DNA of 64,000 bases from Pseudomonas sp. DC1.2 (lineage in GTDB: Bacteria; Pseudomonadota; Gammaproteobacteria; Pseudomonadales; Pseudomonadaceae). The translations under genes and the position numbers were made by a program. Below the pieces are notes generated by a model, which saw nothing but the letters and a program-made list of their open reading frames with translations, had not been told where the DNA came from and ran no database searches. Position 1 is the stretch's first letter. Every line of letters starts with the position of its first letter. The stretch is taken from assembly GCF_034351645.1 (NCBI RefSeq), contig NZ_CP133782.1:4283001-4347000 (forward strand), in the 5' to 3' direction. This document shows positions 25,952 through 34,290 of the stretch, in pieces.

Positions 25952-26856
25952 TGGGAAGCCTCCAGCCTGCGCCGACGGCGGCCAGTGATGTATTCAGACA
26001 AGGTCATGATCGCCAGGGTGGTGATGATCAGTACCACGCCGGCAGCGGAGGCAGCGGGCCAGTTCATCAGTGGTGCGATCTGGTCATGGACCATTACCGC
26101 CAGCATCGGCACCCGTCTGCCACCGAGTAGCAACGGCACCACGAAGCTGCTGGCGTTGTAGGCAAACACCAACGTCGCGCCGGTGATAATCCCCGGCAGG
26201 CTCATGGGCAGCACGATTTGGCGGAACACCTGAAAGCGACTGGCGCCCAGGGTGGCAGCGGCTTCTTCATAAGTGCGGGCGACGCCACGCATGGCGCTGG
26301 CAATCGGCAGCACGGCCAGCGGGAACGCGGTTTGCACCAGGCCCATCAGCACGCCGTTCTGGTTATAGAGCAGCATTATCGGGCGCTTAATCAGGCCCAG
26401 CCCCATCAATGCCTGATTGAGCATCCCGGCCGGCCCCAGAATCACCAGCCAGCCATAGCTTTGCAGCAGCAGGTTGACCAGCAATGGCAGCAGCACCGCG
26501 GCCAGAAAAATCCGCCGCACAAACGGTGAAGTCAGGCGCGACATGGTGTAGGCCACCGGGATTGCCAGCAGCACCGCGATCACCGCGCTGAACAGGGCCA
26601 GGCGCAAGGTCAGCATCAGGGATTTGAGGTAATAAGGTTCCAGCAACTGGGCGTAACTGGCCAGGCTGAACCCGCTCCACTCCGCGCCCTTGGTGCCCAC
26701 GCTCATGCGTAAAACCAAGAGGCTGGCGGCGATCAATACGCCGAGAAACAACATCGAGGGCGACAGGAAAAGCCAGGCGCGCGTGGTCGGCGACACACCA
26801 CGGCGTGAACGCACGGGTGTGGCGACGACCGGATGAGTCAGGGGTTGATGTTCCAT
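25948..26856 (-). CDS. ABC transporter permease, PotB type
   Basis: A 302-residue inner-membrane protein with about six helices after a 25-residue cytosolic N-terminus. The EAA loop reads TYEEAAATLGASRFQVFRQIVLP (about residues 190-215). I chose ATG 26856 (MEHQPLTHP) because the frame upstream is unlike coding sequence and enters a REP element. It is translationally coupled to the next permease. Confidence 0.85.
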   Translation of the reverse strand: MEHQPLTHPVVATPVRSRRGVSPTTRAWLFLSPSMLFLGVLIAASLLVLRMSVGTKGAEWSGFSLASYAQLLEPYYLKSLMLTLRLALFSAVIAVLLAIPVAYTMSRLTSPFVRRIFLAAVLLPLLVNLLLQSYGWLVILGPAGMLNQALMGLGLIKRPIMLLYNQNGVLMGLVQTAFPLAVLPIASAMRGVARTYEEAAATLGASRFQVFRQIVLPMSLPGIITGATLVFAYNASSFVVPLLLGGRRVPMLAVMVHDQIAPLMNWPAASAAGVVLIITTLAIMTLSEYITGRRRRRLEASQ

Positions 26857-26916
26857 AGCAAAGGTCTCGTCAATGGAAAGCAGCTGGCAAACACAGGCCT
26901 TAAAACACCCTTGAAC

Positions 26917-26945
26917 CCTGTGTGAGCGGGCTTGCCCGCGAACGC
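26917..26945. repeat. REP element
   Basis: CCTGTGTGAGCGGGCTTGCC followed by CGCGAACGC is a REP unit with inverted core GCGGGC/GCCCGC, in the gap between the binding-protein gene and the first permease gene. Confidence 0.65.
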
Positions 26946-27042
26946 AATCTTTCAGATCAATAGTGACTGTCAGTCTGCATTCGCGATCAGGCTCGCACAC
27001 CGTGGATTTATGGCGATTTCAACACCTGTGTTCGCCACTCGA

Positions 27043-28146
27043 TCAGGAAGAAAAGATTTCCGTGTAGCGACGAATCCATTGGTCATGCACGGTGGCCAGG
27101 AAGGCGTTGTCGTGCATGATCGCCTTGTCGGCAATCTGCTCTGGCGTAAGGATGTACGGGCTCTTGCGTGCTTCGGCGGAGATGATCGCCTTGGCGTTGA
27201 CCGGGCCGTTGTAGATGTCTTCGGCCATTTTGCCCTGCACCAGCGGGTCCAGAGAGTGGTCGATAAAAGCGTAGGCCAGATCGGTGTCGCCGGGACGATT
27301 CTTTGGCATCACCGACAGCATCAGGTCGGTGTAGAAACCTTCCTTCATACCGAACGTGGCGCCGAGGCCGTAGGCCGGGTCCCGAATCTGCTTCGGGAAA
27401 AATGCCGGGGCATACAAGCCGCCCATGTCCAGCGAACCGGTGCGGAACAGCTCGGCGATCTGGTTCGGGTTTTCGCCGAGGGTCACGACGCGATCCTTGA
27501 GCTCGGCGAGTTTCTTGAAGCCAGGTTCTACGTTGTGTTCGTCACCACCGGCCAGTTTGGCGGCGATGATGATCAGGTCCATCGCCTCGGTCCAGTTCGG
27601 CGGCGGCAGAAAGATGTTAGGTGCCCGCTCCGCGTCCCACAGGGCGGCGTAGCTGTCCGGCGCTTCTTTCTGGGTGCGCGTGCTGTAGACCAGGCTGTTG
27701 CACCACAGTAAGTAACCGATGCCGTGACCGTTGGCGCCAGTACGGTATTTTTCCGGCACGTCGACCAGGTTTGGAATGCGGTTGAGGTCAGGTTTTTCCA
27801 GGAGCCCGGCGGCGGCCAGACCTTCGGCGCCGACGCCCGCCAAGGTGATGATGTCGTACTGCGGACGATCACCGCCGGCCTTGAGTTTGGCGACCATTTC
27901 CGAGGTGCTGCCGGTGCGGTCAGCGATAACCTTGGCGCCGGTTTTGGCCTCGAAGGTTGCCGCGATATTGCGCAATGCGGCCAAGCCGGTGTCATCCGAC
28001 CACGTCAGCAGCCGCAGGGTCTTGCCCTGAAAGCGCGTGTCGCTGGCGTTTGCCCGGATGAACGGGATGCTCATGGCTGCCGCTGCGACCGAAGCCACGC
28101 CCACGGTTTTGATGAATTGCCGTCTGTTCAGATCATGCTGGCCCAT
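27043..28146 (-). CDS. ABC transporter periplasmic substrate-binding protein, Tat-exported
   Basis: A 367-residue binding protein of the spermidine/putrescine-type family (PotD-like). The N-terminus NRRQFIKTVGVASVAAAAMS is a twin-arginine signal, so it is probably exported folded. Later segments (LRLLTWSDDTGL, PQYDIITLAGVGAEGLAAAGLL) follow the usual fold. ATG 28146 has GGGAGT upstream. It is preceded by a perfect 12-base hairpin that separates it from the aldehyde dehydrogenase gene and may set its higher expression. The ligand is unknown; context suggests a guanidino or polyamine compound. Confidence 0.85.
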   Translation of the reverse strand: MGQHDLNRRQFIKTVGVASVAAAAMSIPFIRANASDTRFQGKTLRLLTWSDDTGLAALRNIAATFEAKTGAKVIADRTGSTSEMVAKLKAGGDRPQYDIITLAGVGAEGLAAAGLLEKPDLNRIPNLVDVPEKYRTGANGHGIGYLLWCNSLVYSTRTQKEAPDSYAALWDAERAPNIFLPPPNWTEAMDLIIIAAKLAGGDEHNVEPGFKKLAELKDRVVTLGENPNQIAELFRTGSLDMGGLYAPAFFPKQIRDPAYGLGATFGMKEGFYTDLMLSVMPKNRPGDTDLAYAFIDHSLDPLVQGKMAEDIYNGPVNAKAIISAEARKSPYILTPEQIADKAIMHDNAFLATVHDQWIRRYTEIFSS

Positions 28147-28319
28147 GAAGGACTCCCTTTGTTTTTTTAAGTATGAGGTTGGTCGCAACCGTTGCATCCG
28201 CGTACTCAAATCCGCTTCAAGCCCCGGTTTAAAAGGGCTTTAGCTGAGCTGACGGGTTCATCCTGAGGTCGAGCAAAACACCTGACTATCGATAAAAACT
28301 CATTGAAGCCATGACGCCA

Positions 28320-28346
28320 GCGCATGCCTCGTTTCGAGGCATGCGC
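28320..28346. repeat. perfect 12-base intercistronic hairpin
   Basis: GCGCATGCCTCG and CGAGGCATGCGC pair perfectly around TTT. It lies 18 bases after the aldehyde dehydrogenase stop within the minus-strand operon and lacks a T-run in that direction, so it looks like an mRNA-stabilising or partial attenuation stem. On the plus strand it is followed by ACCTTTTT. Confidence 0.6.
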
Positions 28347-28363
28347 TCACCTTTTTCGTGCCG

Positions 28364-29824
28364 TCAGACCGCGCGAATCACGTGTTTCATTTCCTGGAAC
28401 GCCTGCAAACCCCACGGCCCCAACTCGCGGCCGATGCTGCTCTGTTTGTAGCCGCCCCAGGCCGTCTGCGGGAAGATCACTTGCGGTGCGTTAATCCACA
28501 CCAGCCCGGCCTGCAAGGCATTGGCGACCCGATTTGCCGCTGCGCTGTCGCGGCTCACAACGCTGGCCACCAGACCAAACTGGCTGTCGTTGGCCAGGGC
28601 AATCGCCTGCGCCTCCGAGGCAAAACTACGCACGCAGATCACCGGGCCAAAAATCTCTTCGCACCACAGCGCACTGTCCAGGGGCACTTCAGTGAAGACG
28701 GTAGGCTGTAAAAAATAGCCGCGCGGCAGGTCTGGCGGACGATGACCACCGCACATCAGTTTGGCACCGGCACTCAAGCCACGATCGATGTGGCCCAGTA
28801 CCCGTTGATATTGCGCCTGATTGACCAACGCCCCCATCTCCACGTTCGGGTCGAACGGGTCGGCGACACGAATCGCCTCGGCGCGCTCCTGCAAACGGAT
28901 CAGGAACTCATCCGCCAGTTCATCGGCGACCAATACACGGCTGGTGGCCGAACACATTTGCCCGGCGTTGAAGAACCCACCGCCGCAGGCCAATTCCACG
29001 GCCAGTTGAATGTCTGCATCGGCCAGCACCAGCAGCGAAGATTTACCGCCCAGCTCCAGGCTCACGCCTTTGACGGTTTCCGCCGCACGCTGCATGACCT
29101 GCACCCCGACGGCGTTGCTGCCAGTGAAAGAGATCTTGGCGATGCGCGGATCCGCCGACAGTGGCGCGCCGACCGCCAGGCCGGTCCCGCAGACCACGTT
29201 GAACACACCGTTGGGCAGGCCGGCGTCGGCAATGATGGCCGCCAGTTCCAGCTCCGGCAGCGGCGTAACCTCCGAGGGTTTGAGCACTACGCAACACCCG
29301 GCGGCCAGCGCCGGAGCGAGCTTCCAGGCGGTGGTGACCATCGGGAAGTTCCACGGCACGATCAACCCCACCACACCACAGGGTTCACGACGCAGGCGCG
29401 CACTGAAGTCGTCGCTTGGCAGCTCGACGGCGCTGTCCTGCTGGCCATCAAGCGCTTCAGCCAGGCCGGCGTAATACTCAAAGGTCGCGATCACGTCATC
29501 GACATCAATGGCCGCTTCGAACAACGGTTTGCCGTTGTTGCTCGACTGCAACTGCATCAACTGTTCACGACCGGCCTGCACGCCAGCGGCGATTCTGCGC
29601 AGGGTCGCACCACGCTCGGCACCGGTGGTTTTCGACCAGTCGATAAAGGCGTTGGTCGCGGCACTGATGGCGTGCTCGACGGCGTATTCATCGCCACCCT
29701 TGACGGTGGTGAGCAGCGCTTCGGTGGCGGGGTTGATCACGCGCAAATGCTCTTTGCCAGCGGACCATTGACCATCGATGTACAGGCCATCCAGCGCCGT
29801 TGGAAACGTCATGCGAACGCTCAT
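28364..29824 (-). CDS. aldehyde dehydrogenase (betaine/guanidinobutyraldehyde type)
   Basis: A 486-residue NAD(P)-dependent aldehyde dehydrogenase. The motifs are VPWNFPMVTTAWKLAPALAAG (about residues 150-170), the catalytic Glu in LELGGKSSLLVL and the catalytic Cys in FFNAGQMCSATSRVLV, and EEIFGPVICV near residue 385. The ATG at 29824 overlaps the decarboxylase stop (ATGA), so the two are coupled. A 2-oxoacid decarboxylase followed by an aldehyde dehydrogenase would convert a 2-oxoacid to the acid one carbon shorter, e.g. 4-guanidinobutyraldehyde to 4-guanidinobutyrate. The substrate is inferred. Confidence 0.85.
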   Translation of the reverse strand: MSVRMTFPTALDGLYIDGQWSAGKEHLRVINPATEALLTTVKGGDEYAVEHAISAATNAFIDWSKTTGAERGATLRRIAAGVQAGREQLMQLQSSNNGKPLFEAAIDVDDVIATFEYYAGLAEALDGQQDSAVELPSDDFSARLRREPCGVVGLIVPWNFPMVTTAWKLAPALAAGCCVVLKPSEVTPLPELELAAIIADAGLPNGVFNVVCGTGLAVGAPLSADPRIAKISFTGSNAVGVQVMQRAAETVKGVSLELGGKSSLLVLADADIQLAVELACGGGFFNAGQMCSATSRVLVADELADEFLIRLQERAEAIRVADPFDPNVEMGALVNQAQYQRVLGHIDRGLSAGAKLMCGGHRPPDLPRGYFLQPTVFTEVPLDSALWCEEIFGPVICVRSFASEAQAIALANDSQFGLVASVVSRDSAAANRVANALQAGLVWINAPQVIFPQTAWGGYKQSSIGRELGPWGLQAFQEMKHVIRAV

Positions 29825-31458
29825 TTCGACACCGCCTTCATCCACTGCGTCTGATCAATTTCAATCAGCGTCGGGCCCTGACGGTCGGTGGCGGTGCGCA
29901 AGGCTTTGCGCAGTTGTTCAACGCCGTTGACGGCTTCGGCAGCACAGCCCAGCGCTTTGGCCACGCCGATAAAGTCCGGGGTATAAATATCGACGCCTAC
30001 CGGCTCGATGGCGCGGTTGACCATGTATTTTTTGATTTCTTCGTAGCCCTGGTTATTCCACAACAACACGATCACCGGCGTGCGTGCTTCCACGGCGCTG
30101 GCCAGTTCCGGCAGGGTGAATTGCAGACCGCCGTCACCGATCAGGCACACCACAGGCGGGCGCACACCGCTTTCGACGCTACCACCAAGCCAGGCACCAA
30201 TCGCCGCTGGCAAGGCGTAACCCAGGGTGCCGTAACCGGTGGATGAGTTGAACCACCGACGAGGGCGCTCCGGGTTGAAGGTCAGGTTGCCGGTGTACAC
30301 CGGTTGGGTCGAGTCGCCGACAAATACTGCATTCGGCAATTCGTGCAAGACGATTTCGAGGAAACGGGTCTGGGCCAGGGTCGGTGCATCCCAGCTCGCC
30401 GCCAATTCTTCTCGCAAACGTGCAGCCCGTACCGGGCCCCAATCGTTGCGGCGCTCGGCCAGAGACGTGTGGGACAACGCACTCAGCAGCGCCTTCGCGG
30501 CATGGCGAGCATCGGCCACCAACGCCACCTGCGGTGGGTAGTTGCGCACGGTCTGGTCCGGATCAATGTCAATGCGCAACAGTGCGCCGGGAATGTTGAA
30601 GCCACCGGCGAAGGTCACGTCGTAATCGGTCTCGGCCAGTTCGGTGCCGATGGCCAGCACGACGTCGGCCTCGGCCACCAGGGCCCGTGTCGCCAGCAGG
30701 CTCTGGGTCGAGCCAATCAACAAGGGGTGGGCGGATTCGAGCAGGCCCTTGGCATTGATGGTCAGGGCCACCGGGGCGCCCAACAGTTCGGCCAGTTCAG
30801 TTAACTCGGCCGCCGCCTCGATGGCCCCGCCACCGGCGAGAATCAGCGGACGTTTGGCACCGGCCAACAACGTCGTCATACGGGCGATGGCGGTCGGCGA
30901 AGCCCCCGCGCGGTCGATGTTTACGGGGACGCTGGCGAGTAACTCGTCAGCCTCTTCCACCAGCACGTCCAACGGAATCTCGATGTGTACCGGGCGCGGA
31001 CGACCGGCCTGAAACAGCGCAAAAGCGCGGGCCAATACACCCGGTAGTTCAGCCGCCGACATCAAGGTGTGGGAAAACGCTGCGACGCCGCCGACCAATG
31101 CACGTTGGTTCGGCAGTTCATGAAGCTTGCCGCGTCCACCGCCCAACTGGCCGCGGGACTGCACACTGGAAATCACCAGCATGGGGATCGAATCGGCGTA
31201 GGCCTGGCCCATGGCCGTGGTGATGTTGGTCATGCCCGGGCCGGTGATGATGAAGCACACACCCGGTTTGCCGCAGGTGCGCGCGTAGCCGTCAGCCATG
31301 AAACCGGCACCCTGCTCGTGACGCGGAGTCACGTGGTTGATGCTCGAACGGGCCAGCCCGCGATACAACTCAACGGTATGCACCCCAGGAATGCCGAACA
31401 CCTGCTCGACACCGTAACCTTCGAGTAGCTTGACCAATACTTCGCCGCACGTCGCCAT
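29821..31458 (-). CDS. thiamine-diphosphate 2-oxoacid decarboxylase, AruI-like
   Basis: A 545-residue enzyme of the acetolactate-synthase fold. The cofactor Glu lies in RHEQGAGFMADGYAR (about residue 45). The thiamine-diphosphate motif is GDGGLQFTLPEL ... LLWNNQGYEEI (about 430-470). It resembles AruI, the 5-guanidino-2-oxopentanoate (2-ketoarginine) decarboxylase of the arginine transaminase pathway. Coupling to an aldehyde dehydrogenase supports a decarboxylase rather than acetolactate synthesis, and no small regulatory subunit is present. ATG 31458 is preceded by AAGGGC. It is divergent from a LysR gene that probably controls it. Confidence 0.75.
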   Translation of the reverse strand: MATCGEVLVKLLEGYGVEQVFGIPGVHTVELYRGLARSSINHVTPRHEQGAGFMADGYARTCGKPGVCFIITGPGMTNITTAMGQAYADSIPMLVISSVQSRGQLGGGRGKLHELPNQRALVGGVAAFSHTLMSAAELPGVLARAFALFQAGRPRPVHIEIPLDVLVEEADELLASVPVNIDRAGASPTAIARMTTLLAGAKRPLILAGGGAIEAAAELTELAELLGAPVALTINAKGLLESAHPLLIGSTQSLLATRALVAEADVVLAIGTELAETDYDVTFAGGFNIPGALLRIDIDPDQTVRNYPPQVALVADARHAAKALLSALSHTSLAERRNDWGPVRAARLREELAASWDAPTLAQTRFLEIVLHELPNAVFVGDSTQPVYTGNLTFNPERPRRWFNSSTGYGTLGYALPAAIGAWLGGSVESGVRPPVVCLIGDGGLQFTLPELASAVEARTPVIVLLWNNQGYEEIKKYMVNRAIEPVGVDIYTPDFIGVAKALGCAAEAVNGVEQLRKALRTATDRQGPTLIEIDQTQWMKAVSK

Positions 31459-31617
31459 GTCGTTGCCCTTTTTGTTCGTTTGAGACACCGGGCCCGCGCA
31501 GTGTTTATGATGCGTTGGCAAGCCCAGGGATGGCCTCATTGGAACGGGCGACACATCGCCGCAACAATGGATAAAAAATCATACTAGCCATGTCCTCACG
31601 TCATACCTTGGGTCTCT

Positions 31618-32499
31618 ATGAAACGATTGCCTCCCCTGCCCGCCCTGCATACGTTTCTAATCACCGCGCAGTGCTGCAACTTCACCCGGGCCGCCGAGCA
31701 GTTACACATCACACAGGGTGCGGTGAGCCGACAGATCGCAGGCCTGGAAGATCACCTGGGTTATGAGCTGTTCATCCGTCAGGCCCGTGGCCTGGACCTG
31801 ACCGCCGAAGGGCGGGAGTGGCTGCCGCGCGTGCAGCAAATTTTCGGCCTGATCGACGAGGCGGTGGAGCAGATCGGCGCCAAGCGCGAAACCCTGCAAC
31901 TCAAGGCCCCGACCTGTGTCATGCGCTGGCTTTTACCGCGTCTGCTGCAATGGAAAAAAGAACGCCCGGACATACCGGTAGAACTGACCACTACAGTCAG
32001 GCACGGCGTGGACTTTCATCGCGAGCAGTTCGATGCGGCAGTGATGTATGGCGCGCCGCCGGACACTGCGCTGGCCTCTCATCACCTGTTCGATGAACAA
32101 CTGACGCCGGTCTGCTCCCGGCCACTGCTTGAAGGGCCTGTGCCATTGCAGGTGCCGCAAGATCTGGAGCAACATCTGCTGCTCCATCCCACCCGCGATG
32201 AGCGCGACTGGAAAGCCTGGCTGGCGAGCGCCGATGTTCACGTGAGCAATGTCGACAAGGGTCAGCATTTCGAGACGCTGGACCTGGCGATGTCCATGGC
32301 CTCGCAAGGAACAGGCGTGGCGATCGGGGATTGGTCGCTGATCGGCGATGATTTGAGTGCCGGAAGGCTGGTCATGCCGTTTGAGTTGAAGGTCAGAACG
32401 GGGTTGGCGTATTACCTGGTGATGCCACAAAAGCCTGCACCTTCGCCGAAGTTACAGGAATTATTGCGGTGGTTGGTGGCACAGGCACAGGCGCGGTGA
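31618..32499 (+). CDS. LysR-family regulator (GcvA-like), divergent from the decarboxylase operon
   Basis: A 293-residue regulator with an N-terminal winged helix-turn-helix (FTRAAEQLHITQGAVSRQIAGLEDHLGYELF, residues about 22-52) and a periplasmic-binding-protein-like effector domain. The start lies 159 bases from the divergent decarboxylase start, a typical LysR control region. The GcvA-like form of the effector domain suggests an amino-acid-derived inducer, but none is established. Confidence 0.85.
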   Translation: MKRLPPLPALHTFLITAQCCNFTRAAEQLHITQGAVSRQIAGLEDHLGYELFIRQARGLDLTAEGREWLPRVQQIFGLIDEAVEQIGAKRETLQLKAPTCVMRWLLPRLLQWKKERPDIPVELTTTVRHGVDFHREQFDAAVMYGAPPDTALASHHLFDEQLTPVCSRPLLEGPVPLQVPQDLEQHLLLHPTRDERDWKAWLASADVHVSNVDKGQHFETLDLAMSMASQGTGVAIGDWSLIGDDLSAGRLVMPFELKVRTGLAYYLVMPQKPAPSPKLQELLRWLVAQAQAR

Positions 32500-32512
32500 T
32501 GGCCAAAAAAGC

Positions 32513-32579
32513 GTCGCCAGCAGGCTCGCGTCCCTATTGAAATGCGATCAAATGCGGGAGCGAGCCTGTTCGCGAGTGG
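32513..32579. repeat. REPIN-like pair of inverted REP units
   Basis: GCCAGCAGGCTCGCGTCCC and GGGAGCGAGCCTGTTCGCGA face each other with about 20 bases between. They lie between the convergent LysR and NmrA-like genes and may serve as a two-way terminator. Confidence 0.6.
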
Positions 32580-32594
32580 TTTCAGCCGCGCTGT

Positions 32595-33209
32595 TCAGTA
32601 ACCGACTGCAAATCGCTGACGCGAATGCTTTGGCGACTCCACTTCATCCAGCATCGCGATGGCAAAATCAGCGAAGGTGATCCAGCTTCGACCTTCTGCA
32701 CTGACCAGCAAGTCGTCCTTGCCCACCCGAAACGTACCGGTGCGCTCACCGTCCACAAACTCTGCCGACGGCGAGAGGAAGGTCCAGTCGAGTTCCTTCT
32801 CCGAGCGCAGATCATCCAGGAACAAAGCGCCGGCACTGGCCTCGGCCTTGTAAGCCTGCGGAAAACCTTCGCTGTCGATGACGCGACCGCCGGTAGGCAA
32901 CAATAGCGAACCGGCGCCACCCACCACCAGCAGGCGCTGGACCCCGGCCTTTTTCAACGGCTCGAGGACAGCACTGGCAGGCAGGGTCGAAAAGTGCGCA
33001 GCGCTGAGCACCACATCATGGCCCGCGACGGCTGCTTGCAGCGCCTCGGCATCAAGCGCGTCAACGTCTTTAGTAACGACACCGGCGCGCGGGCTGATTT
33101 TTGAGGTGTCCCGGGCAATAGCGGTGACGCTGTGACCACGACGCAAAGCTTCTTCCAACAATTGGCTACCGGCACGGCCGGTGGCACCGATGATTGCGAT
33201 ATTGCTCAT
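32595..33209 (-). CDS. NAD(P)-binding NmrA-like oxidoreductase
   Basis: A 204-residue Rossmann-fold protein. The N-terminus has the dinucleotide motif IGATGRAGSQLLEEAL, and later segments (VDALDAEALQAAVAGHDVVLSA, RLLVVGGAGSLL) match NAD(P)H-binding reductases of the NmrA/SDR-a type. It lacks a clear YxxxK catalytic pair, like many members that act as sensors or flavin reductases. ATG 33209 (MSNIAIIGATG) is chosen because the upstream frame enters a hairpin repeat. The substrate is unknown. Confidence 0.8.
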   Translation of the reverse strand: MSNIAIIGATGRAGSQLLEEALRRGHSVTAIARDTSKISPRAGVVTKDVDALDAEALQAAVAGHDVVLSAAHFSTLPASAVLEPLKKAGVQRLLVVGGAGSLLLPTGGRVIDSEGFPQAYKAEASAGALFLDDLRSEKELDWTFLSPSAEFVDGERTGTFRVGKDDLLVSAEGRSWITFADFAIAMLDEVESPKHSRQRFAVGY

Positions 33210-33231
33210 GACGTTCTCCAGTGGCTCAGGT

Positions 33232-33279
33232 GTGACGCAAAGCGTCACGGGCGGCATTCCCACGCAGAGCGTGGGAATG
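33232..33279. repeat. tandem REP hairpins of a second class
   Basis: GTGACGC-AAA-GCGTCAC (33232-33248) and CATTCCCACGC-AGA-GCGTGGGAATG (33255-33279) are two perfect hairpins 6 bases apart. This is the CATTCCCACGC type common in Pseudomonas, distinct from the GCGAGC type. It separates two minus-strand genes and may end the upstream transcript. Confidence 0.7.
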
Positions 33280-33294
33280 ATCGGGTACAGCGTA

Positions 33295-34176
33295 TTACCA
33301 CTTCATCTCGCCCTTGGCGACTTTGGCACTTAGCTCAAGCGAGCTTTCTTCGCCGAGCGTTGGGTAGCGTTTTTTCATCGCCGCAATCAGCGCAGCGGAG
33401 TCTTTTGCCTTAGCGGTTTCTTCGTCGAACGCCTTGATGTAACCGGCAGTGAATTGCACGGCAGCCAGGGAGCGTGTGCTCTCACCCAGGTAATGACCCG
33501 GCACGATGGATTTCGGTTTCAGGGTTTCGATGGCGTGCAACGTCGCCAGCCAGTCGGTATGGGATTGCGCAGTTTGGGTATCCGCCATCCACACATGGAT
33601 ATTTTCAGCGACCACTACGCCACCGACCACAGCCTTGATCGACGGAATCCAGACGAAGCTGCGATCCGGCTGCTTGCCGTCCAGGCCAATCACCTGCAAC
33701 TTCTGCCCTTCAAGCATCAGGCTGTCGCCCTTGAGTACGCCGGGAACGATGGTTTTAGACGGCGCTTCAGCGCCCATTTTCGGTCCCCAGAACGCCAGTT
33801 TTCCGTCAACGGTTTGCTTGATGTGGTCAACGGTCGGCTGCGAGGCCAACACCTGGGCTTTCGGGAAAGCCGCGGTCAGCGTTTCAAGGCCAAAGTAGTA
33901 ATCCGGGTCACCATGGCTGATGTAGATGGTGGTCAGTTGCTTGCCGCTGGCGCGGATTTTCTGCACCACTTGCTCAGCCTGGGATTTACCGAACTGCGCG
34001 TCCACCAGGATTGCCTCTTTCTCACCACTGACCAGCACTGAACTCACCGGGAAAATCGCTTTTTCACCGGGGTTATAGACGTCCAGGGTCAGGGTCGATG
34101 CCGCTGCGGCGTGGGCGGCGAAACCGAGGGTGGCGGTGGCCAGAAGAATGCGTTTGATTGAAGGGAAGCCGATCAT
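33295..34176 (-). CDS. exported metallo-beta-lactamase-fold protein with atypical metal motif
   Basis: A 293-residue protein with a signal peptide (residues 1-26, RILLATATLGFAAHAAAA). The fold is recognisable: SSVLVSGEKEAILVDAQF, then TIYISHGDPDYYFGLETL, and SIVPGHYLG near residue 235. Normal members carry HxHxDH; here the block reads His88-Gly-Asp90-Pro-Asp92-Tyr, so two zinc-binding histidines are missing. It may bind one metal or act on an unusual substrate. ATG 34176 has GGAGC upstream. It is divergent from a LysR gene. Confidence 0.8.
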   Translation of the reverse strand: MIGFPSIKRILLATATLGFAAHAAAASTLTLDVYNPGEKAIFPVSSVLVSGEKEAILVDAQFGKSQAEQVVQKIRASGKQLTTIYISHGDPDYYFGLETLTAAFPKAQVLASQPTVDHIKQTVDGKLAFWGPKMGAEAPSKTIVPGVLKGDSLMLEGQKLQVIGLDGKQPDRSFVWIPSIKAVVGGVVVAENIHVWMADTQTAQSHTDWLATLHAIETLKPKSIVPGHYLGESTRSLAAVQFTAGYIKAFDEETAKAKDSAALIAAMKKRYPTLGEESSLELSAKVAKGEMKW

Positions 34177-34290
34177 CTGTTGCTCCGTGGTCTGAACGCC
34201 GTGTTTGGCGATGGGACAGAGCTTAGTTGCCTGACTCAGTACAAAAAATGCGATGCTGGGACATAGTTTGTTTCTAAAAGTGAGCAAATC

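Noticed and set aside
28742..29854. 370-codon plus-strand open frame
   Set aside because: Antisense to the aldehyde dehydrogenase gene, whose catalytic motifs are intact; the antisense protein has no recognisable features.
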